From Myxococcota bacterium (GTDB lineage Bacteria; Myxococcota_A; Polyangia; HGW-17): DNA of 6,173 nucleotides. Where the stretch lies: the NCBI GenBank assembly GCA_018821745.1, contig JAHJLU010000298.1:1-6173 (forward strand), read 5' to 3'. Position numbers and translations under genes: made by a program. Shown here piece by piece: positions 1 through 6,173 of this stretch; within the stretch, counting starts at the first letter, position 1; each line of letters opens with the position of its first letter. Below the pieces are notes generated by a model that made no database searches, had not been told where the DNA came from, and saw nothing but the letters and a program-made list of their open reading frames with translations.

Positions 1-129
1 AAAATGGATGGATGCCATCGACGAATCTTCTCCGAATTTGGATACGAAGGCCACAAGCTTTTTATTGATACCCCTTGGCAGGTTAATGGTCGCCTGCAGC
101 ACAGATTTCGCAATATGGAGCCGGGGCAT
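1..129 (-). CDS. Start of a putative RelE-like/UvrD-type helicase gene (partial, 43 codons)
   Basis: The ATG lies at 129-127 and the frame stays open to the left edge, so the rest of the gene is outside the window. The visible peptide begins MPRLHIAKSVLQATINLPRG and continues with INKKLVAFVSKFGEDSS. The pattern of a short helix, a 'LP' turn, then 'KK-V--F--KF--D-(T/S)' followed by a 'sIhf/sInyE' strand recalls the N-terminal RelE/ParE-like segment that precedes the ATPase core in a group of UvrD/Rep-like superfamily 1 helicases. No Walker motif is visible, so the helicase assignment rests on recall of that leader. The start is well supported: AGAGAGG sits seven bases upstream, and the stop of the preceding helicase gene ends one base before the ATG. 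This implies co-transcription and probably translational coupling. A stand-alone RelE-like toxin or an unrelated small protein remains possible. Confidence 0.6.
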   Translation of the reverse strand, partial: MPRLHIAKSVLQATINLPRGINKKLVAFVSKFGEDSSMASIHF

Positions 130-130
130 T

Positions 131-3100
131 TTACAGCCTCTCTTTCAGAACGCTGCGAAGTGCATCTACTGTACATCCGGGATCACCAACAACGAACACT
201 GTCCACCCAGCGGCAGCGATTCGCGAGCGCGCCGGGGCCTGATCTGCGGCCAACACAGTCACCCTGGCAGAAGGCCAGATCAACTCTCCCTGGCCAAGCT
301 CAGTCCTGCCATCGAAGATGTCGCCGGGTTCATCAGGGAGAATGACCCCTTCCAGGTAGAGAGTAATCAGCGTCTGTCGACACCAGTCGTCCTCTACTTC
401 ACTGAGAGACGATGCGATTTCCTCTGTAAATACAGATTCCTCCCGCACATCTTCCACCACACTCGCTGTGCTTTCCATGTCTGATGTCTGCTCCACTATC
501 ACTCCCGCATCTGCGAGCAATGAAGCAAGCTCCTGAAAATGGTATGACATCATGACCTTGTCCGCGAGATCCTCAGCCATGAGCGTGAGGACGTGGTACT
601 GCATGGTTCTTAGGGCCGCACGAGACCGCCGATCTCTCATCGTTCGCGTGTCATTGCCATGGATCTGCGAACTCATCCCGTCGACGAAAACAAGGATTTT
701 CTGTTCCGGCCAGGCAGCGTCAACTATGGTATAGCTCATGCCAGGGATCTCAACGGTGTGTTGAAGGGTAGGGGTAGGGAATCCTCTCTGTTTCACAATT
801 GCAACGTAATTCTCCTCTGCGGGGCTCTCCAACTTATCGCGCTCGACCTCCACTTCCACTAAATTCGCAGGGATCAAATGTTCAAGTATCGGATGCTGCT
901 TTAGTTCCTCCAGCTCTTCGATAGCGCGGTATCTGTCCAAGAGATCGTGTGACATCTGATTTCTGAAATGCTTCATACATGCATAGCACGCATCTTTGCA
1001 CTTAGATGGACAGGCGCTTAGCACCTCCCGCGCCTTTGCCACAATAAGCTCCCACCGATCTCTGATCTGCGGTAGGAAACCGCTCCCCCCAGGTGTGGAG
1101 TCATAAAGATAAAGGGTCACCTGATGCTCATTCTCCGCTCGAATGAACCCATCGATTTCCCCAGACTCCATATCCAGCACCTGTCTAGCGCCAATAAGGA
1201 TCCCCTCCAGCACGTTTAGAGCGCCCGCCTGATCCGAGAAGGGTCCGAGGGAGATCACATCTGATGTCACCTGCACATGCAGGGCAATGCGGCGCACAGC
1301 CTCCGGCTGTTTGTGTAGCGTTGCGTGCATCTTTTCAAAGTTATCTAACTCCCTCTTGGACGCCCTCGGTGAGCGGGTTGCTCCGCAGACTGTGCACACA
1401 GGGAAGCCCATCTTTTCCACATCGGGAGCCCCCAGGTTCACCAGCACAAGGTCCTGCTTAGAGAGATAGGACAGCCGCTTATCTCCAAGCTCTGCGTAAT
1501 TTCCACCTCCATGCTCAGCCATGGGGATACCCTGGATACGGAAGCTCATGTGACGCCGTAGCTTCTCTCCATCGTTGATCTTCTCCCAATGGTCCATGGA
1601 GACCTCACGGAGCTCGTAACTGTGAACTTCCATATCCTCTGTAAGCCTCCGTTGGAGGGACACGGAGTTCAAATCTCCATTGACAAAAAAGTGTTTGGAA
1701 AGCTCCCTCCCCATATCCTTACCGCCACGGTGCTCATCCCAACCGAAACTGATGTTCCTCACCCTATAGATCTGCCGGTTGGCATAGATGAAGTTTGCGG
1801 GAGTAAACTCCCTGAGCGCAACAGGCGCCTGGCGAGACAACTCGATAGCTGGCATCAGGCAGGTGGCCACCACTTGCTCACGAGCCATGGCATAGCCTGG
1901 GAAGAAGCCATTTACAGAGAGCCAGCTTAACGTATAATTCTCAAAATTAGGTTGCTGCATATCCCTGATGCGGGCTTGATAATGCTTTCTCTGATTTTCG
2001 ATTTTCGCATCAAGCTCCACCCGTTCGATCATTTTGCGAGCGACCTGACTTACCCATCTTTGCAGCGCGTCAATGCGGCTCCATGCAAAGGTTGTTTTCT
2101 CAAGGAGGTCAGTGTGGAAACTTTCAACCAGAGATGTAGTAAACTGCTTCCCTCCCTGGAGATTTTCCCACACCGCGGAGTCTTCCTTCGCCCAGGTCTT
2201 TAAAAAAACCGCATCAAGGGTTTCAGCCAGCATCTCTTTATTTGCTTCCACCAACTCCTTGAATGGATTCAGAGCAATAGGACCATTACGGATCCGGCTC
2301 TCCCCATCGCACTCTTCCATGACCCAGGAGCGAATGTATTGAGGGAAGGCATCACGTAGAGCATCGTGTTCAGGGTGCGCGAGCCTCAAAGCAGTCAGCA
2401 TTGCTGAATGGCTATGTTTTCGTATGGCTGGCAAGTTCTGCATGGAGAAGGCAGGCACCCGAATCTCACCAGCAATCATTTCCTGGGGGTGCTGATAAAA
2501 ATAGAGATCGTGGGGGGTGCGACGGCAATAGTTAACCATGACAGCAATGCGGAAGCGCCTCCCCGCTCGACCCGCGCGCTGGGCGTAGTTTGCCGGGGTG
2601 GGAGGAACATTCCGCATGAGCACCATCTCCAGTTTCCCAATATCCACGCCCATCTCAAGTGTTGGCGTACATACAAGACAGTTGAATTGGCCATCGGTCT
2701 TCTTGAAATTCTGTTCGATCCCCTCCCGCTCTTTCGCGGGCACCTGTGCGGAATGTTCACGAGCCTTGAGAGGGACAAATCGCCCCTCGGTATACTGGTG
2801 CACATCGAAGTCATCGGCATCGGGGCCAGTACTCACAAGAGTCCCGGTACAGTGATACTCGGGACAGCGCTCCGAGGGAGTCATCACAGACTGCGCCTTC
2901 TGGCATGCTGTGCATATAACCCTCGACTGAGCTGCCCGCAGTGCGAACCTTCTCTGGCTTATCTGGTAAAGCTGGGGTAACCCTCTTACCGCTGGTTGCG
3001 TTTTGCCATGAGATCTCGATTTCATGGTTACGGGGATCAGCACCTCATCGTCGATGAGTTGCCCCCAGAGCGCCTCGAGAAATTCTGCCTGATATCGAGG

Positions 3101-5767
3101 TTCCAACCCAGGCCGCAGGCTCCCCTTCACAAGGACCTGGGCGGAAGATCTGCGGTTATCCGACAAAAAGGGCATGACAAAGGCTGCATGAAAGGAGCTA
3201 CTGCCTAGGGACTGCTTCAGAAGCCCCTTCGGGTAGTAGTGGTCATAGACACGGATGATCCCTTTTCTGACCTCGTCGTCACGTTTTCCCCACTTTTTGG
3301 ATAGGAGTTCGTCGCTGAGCACCCCGCGGCGCCGGAAATAGTCCAGGATGAGTCTCACGACAGCGGCGACCTCCTCTGGAGAGTGCCCTAATACTTTGGA
3401 CCATGCGGAGTAGAACTCTGGCCAGTCATTCACTCCGATGCCCGAGATGATAGTCTCAACCAGCCCCAGATTTTCGAGGTTCCTGCGCCGTTGCGCCTGC
3501 TGAGCAAATTCCTCGATAAGGAACCAGCGTACTCTTTTCTCATCTTCCTGGTAGTCGGCTGACTTCCCGACGAAAATACCCTGTGAGATTCCCTCATCGA
3601 TCATTCTGGCGACAAGAGGTGATAGGGCCCAACACTTACCGCTCTCTTGGGCCAGGATCCGGTACAAAATATGGCGCAGCTGGAACCGCTTGCTCCGGTC
3701 CTCCATCCAGCCTGCCTGAAAGGCCGCATCCTGACGGTTGTCCACAAAGGTAATGAGCTTTTGCAGATCTGGTTCGGACATTCCTGACAGCATGGCCTGG
3801 GCGATGATATTCACATCGGCCACATCGCTGGAATAGGTGTTGGTCACAATCTCATCAAAATGACCTCGGGCGCTGGTGTCACATGCAAGACATCGGTCGA
3901 GGGGGGAAGAAGCCACGATCACCCTCATCAGTGAGATTTCTCGCCTGCAGACAGGGTTTAAACAACGATTGCCAGGGTGATCATGAAAGGTTCCGCAATG
4001 GGTGCAGAGCCAACGATGCTCCAGCTCTGCTGTTATTCCGTCGGCATCAATATTCACCAGCGTATCGGTGAAATACATCACCGCAGCTGTCTGCTCCGCT
4101 CCCAACTCTCGCTCATCATTCAAGGAGGTAAGCCTCCAGACGGTCACCTCGCCCTCTACATAGGGCTGCTCCATAATCACTCGGAAATAGTGTTGTCCAC
4201 AGCTCCTACACAGGAAGAGGGGAAACACCATCCCGGCGTCAATTCCCGCCTCCTCGGCCAGCTCAAAGTGCACTACCAGTTTCCCCTCCTCGATTGAGCA
4301 ACCGATGCCGTGGTATCCTTTGATGAAGACATGGGCCTTAGGCCGAAGCAGTGGCTCCCCCTTGTATTGGATTAACGGGCCTAGGGTGAGGTAGGTGAGC
4401 AGCTCTTTCTCCAGTGCTTCGTCATCTACTCCGACGCGGCCCAACGGCCGAATAAGTGGCACAAGCTCATGCACAATCCTTGGAGACTCCAGCGCTTCTG
4501 TCAGAGCGTGGACCAGCGCGTTCTCTCTAAGCAGGTTTCCTGCCCGCTCCATGGCCGTAAATCCAGGGGCGGTAAGATTCCCACACAGCTCATGTACGAT
4601 ATCAACAACCTCTTCGGGGAGTTGCGTAACAGTCTCCTTTGAGACAAGACCCGAGACGGCCTTGAGCGCTCGGTCCAGCAGCCCCGCAGGATCACTTGGG
4701 GGAGGTGGAACATAGGTCTGTTCTGCCGCGCCAAGCGGATCTTTATACCGCTCCGTTACCAGGGCCATGCTGTCAAGGGAGACGCCAAAGAGCCGAGACG
4801 CAAATCGCATTGTGGCCTCAACCCCGTCAATCCCCTCAACTCCATCCACATAGTGCTCTCCATCACGCTGCACGGTTGCCGAAGTGCCGATCATGGTCAC
4901 TTGGTCTGTGCTTCTGCCCGTGACATGGCGGAGTCGACGGATAAGACAGGCCACTTCAGTCCCCAGTCCCCCTGTGTATGTGTGTACTTCATCCATAACC
5001 AGGTAGGAGAGTGGAGCATCGATGAACAACTGAAGATCCTGGTGCCTCAGTAACAGATACTCAAGCTGGCTGTAGTTGGTCAGAAGCAGCCTGGGCCTCC
5101 TGCTCCTGATGTCCGCTCGAGAAAGGCACTCTTCCCATGGCCTGAGCACTTCACTTTCTCTCCCCTCATCGAGCTTAGCCAGCTCCTCGGAGCGGTACGA
5201 ACGGCTCTCTTTCATTTGCGGCTCACTGGCTGTCTCGCCGGTGTTGCCCGTGTATCGCCCGAAGGTTATCCCCGTCCCGGCCAGCATGCGTCGGAGGCGC
5301 CGCATCTGGTCTTCTACCAGTGCGTTCATAGGATAGACCATGACCGCGACGACGCCATCATCAGCACCTGAGTCACGAAGCTTTAGGCAGGTGTTGATGA
5401 TGGGCAGCAGGAAGGCCTCTGTCTTCCCTGAGCCGGTGCCTGTCGCCACGATGGTGTGTTTGTGATCCAGGATGTTTGCCAGAGCATACTCCTGGTGAGC
5501 ATGGAGCCGTTCGAAGGGAATTATCCCTGATATGGCCGAGTGAAGGCCATGTTGCGCCATCACTTCCCTGACCATGGGACCCTCGGCAAAGGGTCGGCTG
5601 AGGCTGATGAAGGGCCCCCGGGCGATGAGGCTTTCCCCCTTGGTAAGCTTGAGCTTCTCTTCGACCTGAGCCTTGAGCCGCTCATCGGCAAGGGGAAAAG
5701 TTGTGAGGAGATACCGAGCAAACTGCTCAGTAACTTCGGAAGTGAACTGCACGGGGTTGAGAGTCAT
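131..5767 (-). CDS. Giant DEAD/DEAH-box helicase with DUF1998 region and nuclease-like tail (DruE/MrfA-like)
   Basis: A cytoplasmic ATP-dependent nucleic-acid helicase or translocase, 1878 residues from the ATG at 5767. Seen, numbered from that ATG: Q-motif-like HQEYAL near 91-96; Walker A ATGTGSGKTE at 108-117; motif Ia YPMNALVEDQ at 145-154; TNYSQLEYLL near 230-239; motif II DEVH at 259-262; motif III GTSAT at 294-298; a motif IV-like FVDNRQDAAF near 674-683; motif V TPTLEMGVDIG at 1034-1044; motif VI QRAGRAGR at 1063-1070. Cysteine pairs lie at 520/523, 588/591, 602/607, 626/629, 952/955 and 968/973. The DUF1998 signature follows: C1458/C1461, DSTPGGSGF at 1556-1564, and Cys 1586, 1590, 1594 and 1597. 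A restriction-endonuclease-like segment (about 1679-1734) and a divergent tail end the protein. MrfA is about 750 residues, so this protein is much enlarged between and after the RecA lobes. DruE of Druantia is similarly large. The frame is unbroken. A defence role is inferred; the DUF1998 helicase call is firm. Confidence 0.95.
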   Translation of the reverse strand: MTLNPVQFTSEVTEQFARYLLTTFPLADERLKAQVEEKLKLTKGESLIARGPFISLSRPFAEGPMVREVMAQHGLHSAISGIIPFERLHAHQEYALANILDHKHTIVATGTGSGKTEAFLLPIINTCLKLRDSGADDGVVAVMVYPMNALVEDQMRRLRRMLAGTGITFGRYTGNTGETASEPQMKESRSYRSEELAKLDEGRESEVLRPWEECLSRADIRSRRPRLLLTNYSQLEYLLLRHQDLQLFIDAPLSYLVMDEVHTYTGGLGTEVACLIRRLRHVTGRSTDQVTMIGTSATVQRDGEHYVDGVEGIDGVEATMRFASRLFGVSLDSMALVTERYKDPLGAAEQTYVPPPPSDPAGLLDRALKAVSGLVSKETVTQLPEEVVDIVHELCGNLTAPGFTAMERAGNLLRENALVHALTEALESPRIVHELVPLIRPLGRVGVDDEALEKELLTYLTLGPLIQYKGEPLLRPKAHVFIKGYHGIGCSIEEGKLVVHFELAEEAGIDAGMVFPLFLCRSCGQHYFRVIMEQPYVEGEVTVWRLTSLNDERELGAEQTAAVMYFTDTLVNIDADGITAELEHRWLCTHCGTFHDHPGNRCLNPVCRREISLMRVIVASSPLDRCLACDTSARGHFDEIVTNTYSSDVADVNIIAQAMLSGMSEPDLQKLITFVDNRQDAAFQAGWMEDRSKRFQLRHILYRILAQESGKCWALSPLVARMIDEGISQGIFVGKSADYQEDEKRVRWFLIEEFAQQAQRRRNLENLGLVETIISGIGVNDWPEFYSAWSKVLGHSPEEVAAVVRLILDYFRRRGVLSDELLSKKWGKRDDEVRKGIIRVYDHYYPKGLLKQSLGSSSFHAAFVMPFLSDNRRSSAQVLVKGSLRPGLEPRYQAEFLEALWGQLIDDEVLIPVTMKSRSHGKTQPAVRGLPQLYQISQRRFALRAAQSRVICTACQKAQSVMTPSERCPEYHCTGTLVSTGPDADDFDVHQYTEGRFVPLKAREHSAQVPAKEREGIEQNFKKTDGQFNCLVCTPTLEMGVDIGKLEMVLMRNVPPTPANYAQRAGRAGRRFRIAVMVNYCRRTPHDLYFYQHPQEMIAGEIRVPAFSMQNLPAIRKHSHSAMLTALRLAHPEHDALRDAFPQYIRSWVMEECDGESRIRNGPIALNPFKELVEANKEMLAETLDAVFLKTWAKEDSAVWENLQGGKQFTTSLVESFHTDLLEKTTFAWSRIDALQRWVSQVARKMIERVELDAKIENQRKHYQARIRDMQQPNFENYTLSWLSVNGFFPGYAMAREQVVATCLMPAIELSRQAPVALREFTPANFIYANRQIYRVRNISFGWDEHRGGKDMGRELSKHFFVNGDLNSVSLQRRLTEDMEVHSYELREVSMDHWEKINDGEKLRRHMSFRIQGIPMAEHGGGNYAELGDKRLSYLSKQDLVLVNLGAPDVEKMGFPVCTVCGATRSPRASKRELDNFEKMHATLHKQPEAVRRIALHVQVTSDVISLGPFSDQAGALNVLEGILIGARQVLDMESGEIDGFIRAENEHQVTLYLYDSTPGGSGFLPQIRDRWELIVAKAREVLSACPSKCKDACYACMKHFRNQMSHDLLDRYRAIEELEELKQHPILEHLIPANLVEVEVERDKLESPAEENYVAIVKQRGFPTPTLQHTVEIPGMSYTIVDAAWPEQKILVFVDGMSSQIHGNDTRTMRDRRSRAALRTMQYHVLTLMAEDLADKVMMSYHFQELASLLADAGVIVEQTSDMESTASVVEDVREESVFTEEIASSLSEVEDDWCRQTLITLYLEGVILPDEPGDIFDGRTELGQGELIWPSARVTVLAADQAPARSRIAAAGWTVFVVGDPGCTVDALRSVLKERL
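137..143 (-). promoter_or_regulatory. Ribosome binding site of the downstream gene
   Basis: AGAGAGG on the minus strand ends seven bases before the ATG at 129. It lies within the last codons of the long helicase gene, so ribosomes ending the helicase would already be at the initiation site of the next gene. This supports the chosen start and translational coupling. Confidence 0.7.
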
Positions 5768-5774
5768 TTCATCT

Positions 5775-5781
5775 ACCTCTT
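5775..5781 (-). promoter_or_regulatory. Ribosome binding site that decides the helicase start
   Basis: AAGAGGT on the minus strand leaves seven bases before the ATG at 5767. The longest open frame begins at a TTG at 5788, seven codons further upstream, but no comparable purine-rich site precedes that TTG. The ATG giving MTLNPVQF is therefore the better start. Confidence 0.75.
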
Positions 5782-5900
5782 CAGCCAAGGATCCGTAATG
5801 TCTTCAATGGCAAAGGCGCCATGGTTTTTATTACAATATCATTTTTTCATCATTTGCCGGTGTGAAATTTCTGGTCGATACAGCCTTTATTTAAAAATTT
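5782..5900. other. AT-rich upstream region of the helicase operon
   Basis: This short gap between the helicase leader and the insertion sequence holds no supported gene. It should contain the operon promoter unless the insertion separated it. The best candidate on the minus strand is an extended -10-like TGATATTGT at 5841-5833 (four of six hexamer matches plus TG), with no good -35 box at normal spacing, so it is weak. A GGCGCC palindrome lies near 5815-5820, but I see no clear operator or terminator. The DNA next to the IS (5887-5901) is almost entirely A and T, a plausible insertion target. Confidence 0.35.
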
Positions 5901-5958
5901 AGGGGGCTATATACTTGACTGTACCACATTTCCTGCTATAATAATAGTATAGGGGGCT
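5900..5958 (+). repeat. Direct repeat TAGGGGGCT flanking the transposase promoter
   Basis: TAGGGGGCT occurs at 5900-5908 and again at 5950-5958, exactly 50 bp apart on the same strand, bracketing the -35/-10 elements. The first copy overlaps the presumed IS end and the second the predicted transcription start. They may be two binding sites for the transposase, or coincidence in a short G-run context. Confidence 0.5.
5915..5942 (+). promoter_or_regulatory. Sigma70-type promoter of the transposase
   Basis: TTGACT at 5915-5920 (five of six matches to the -35 consensus), a 16-bp spacer, and TATAAT at 5937-5942 (perfect -10), preceded by TG at 5934-5935 as an extended -10. Transcription should begin near 5949-5950, about 30 bases before the transposase ATG. 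The promoter lies inside the putative IS terminal region, so transposase binding at the end could repress it. Confidence 0.75.
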
Positions 5959-5965
5959 TATAGAG

Positions 5966-5970
5966 AGGAG
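5966..5970 (+). promoter_or_regulatory. Ribosome binding site of the transposase
   Basis: AGGAG, within the purine run AGAGAGGAG, ends nine bases before the ATG at 5980. An in-frame GTG at 5974 is only three bases from it, too close, so the ATG is preferred. Confidence 0.7.
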
Positions 5971-5979
5971 AATGTGAAC

Positions 5980-6173
5980 ATGAAAAAAGAATTCAAATCG
6001 CTCATAGATTTCTTAAAATATTTCCGAAATGAGGACATCTGTACTCAGTACCTTGAAAAAACCAGATTCCGTAATGGTGAATTCTGTCCTCACTGCGGCA
6101 CTCACGGTAAGATCTACAGGCTACAGAATCACAACTACAAATGTAGCTCTTGCCACAAAGTCTTCACTATGAG
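5980..6173 (+). CDS. IS1595-family transposase, N-terminal part (truncated by window edge)
   Basis: Sixty-four codons are visible, beginning MKKEFKSLIDFLKYF and continuing through a helical segment into a zinc ribbon: CPHCG at residues 36-40, then CSSC at residues 55-58, followed by HKVFTMR/S. This order (a short 'LxxFlkyFxxEdxCxxYLexxRf' helix, then CPxCG and CxxC about 15 residues apart) is the IS1595-type transposase zinc-ribbon arrangement, thought to help bind the element ends. The DDE/DDN catalytic domain of the ISXO2-like group would follow outside the window, so activity cannot be judged. The gene is divergent from the helicase operon, has its own strong promoter, and its lysine- and phenylalanine-rich, AT-rich coding sequence contrasts with the helicase gene. 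Confidence 0.85.
   Translation, partial: MKKEFKSLIDFLKYFRNEDICTQYLEKTRFRNGEFCPHCGTHGKIYRLQNHNYKCSSCHKVFTM

Larger units (their letters stand above)
5902..6173 (+). mobile_element. Left part of an IS1595-family (ISXO2-like) insertion sequence, truncated by the window
   Basis: The element is identified by its transposase, whose N-terminal zinc ribbon fits the IS1595 group. The outer boundary is inferred: a G-rich start GGGGGCTATATAC at about 5902 follows an A/T-only stretch, as expected for a terminal inverted repeat of this group, but the right end lies outside the window and cannot be compared. If the boundary is correct, an 8-bp target duplication would begin near 5894 (AAAATTTA). The exact first base could differ by one or two positions. 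Confidence 0.65.

Noticed and set aside
8..484. 158-codon + strand open frame over the operon junction
   Set aside because: It is antisense to both minus-strand genes, which have well-placed Shine-Dalgarno sites and recognisable motifs; nothing supports coding on the + strand.
2408..2980. 190-codon open frame on the + strand
   Set aside because: It lies wholly antisense to the helicase core (cysteine cluster and motifs V-VI), has no Shine-Dalgarno site and a composition unlike a real protein. It is a shadow of the conserved frame.
131..5767. Naming the large gene druE and the locus Druantia
   Set aside because: Size and domain order are suggestive, but no DruA-D, DruM/F/G or DruH partner is visible, and the next gene does not resemble them in its first 43 residues.
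5805..5835. Possible terminator: GGCAAAGGCGCC followed by a T run
   Set aside because: The stem would be only about three pairs and it would serve no upstream + strand gene; not convincing.
5540..5902. 120-codon + strand open frame crossing from the helicase N-terminus into the intergenic region
   Set aside because: Most of it is antisense to the helicase start and its end is low-complexity AT-rich translation. No ribosome binding site or recognisable domain.
5974..5982. GTG at 5974 as the transposase start
   Set aside because: Only three bases separate it from AGGAG, whereas the ATG at 5980 has nine.

Overview
The window is part of a bacterial accessory locus. One very long gene on the minus strand fills almost all of it (5767 down to 131). 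It encodes an intact 1878-residue superfamily 2 helicase with a DUF1998 C-terminal region, zinc-binding cysteine clusters and a nuclease-like tail. Its stop is followed, after a single base, by the start of a second minus-strand gene that runs off the left edge (129 down to 1). Only 43 residues of that product are visible. They resemble the RelE-like leader found at the front of some UvrD/Rep-type helicases. The two genes look like one transcription unit, each with a good Shine-Dalgarno sequence seven bases before its ATG.

On the right, pointing the opposite way, is the beginning of an insertion sequence. It has a G-rich putative left end at about 5902, a near-consensus extended -10 promoter, a ribosome binding site, and the first 64 codons of a transposase whose zinc ribbon matches the IS1595 (ISXO2-like) group. 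The element continues past the window. It lies about 135 bp upstream of the helicase start codon, in AT-rich DNA.

The helicase resembles the MrfA (YprA) / DrmA / DruE set of DUF1998 helicases. In size and in having a restriction-endonuclease-like tail it is closest to DruE-type proteins of Druantia defence systems. No other Druantia, DISARM or Zorya gene is visible. The most interesting reading is a compact two-gene module: a giant DUF1998 helicase-nuclease plus a putative RelE-UvrD-like protein. That arrangement would suit nucleic-acid processing in phage or plasmid defence, but this is inference from domains and layout.

The organism cannot be named from this sequence. The Shine-Dalgarno sites, the sigma70-like promoter and the IS1595-type transposase point to a bacterium. 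The helicase gene is of moderate GC content, while the intergenic and IS DNA is clearly more AT-rich. No RNA genes, CRISPR arrays or convincing terminators were seen.
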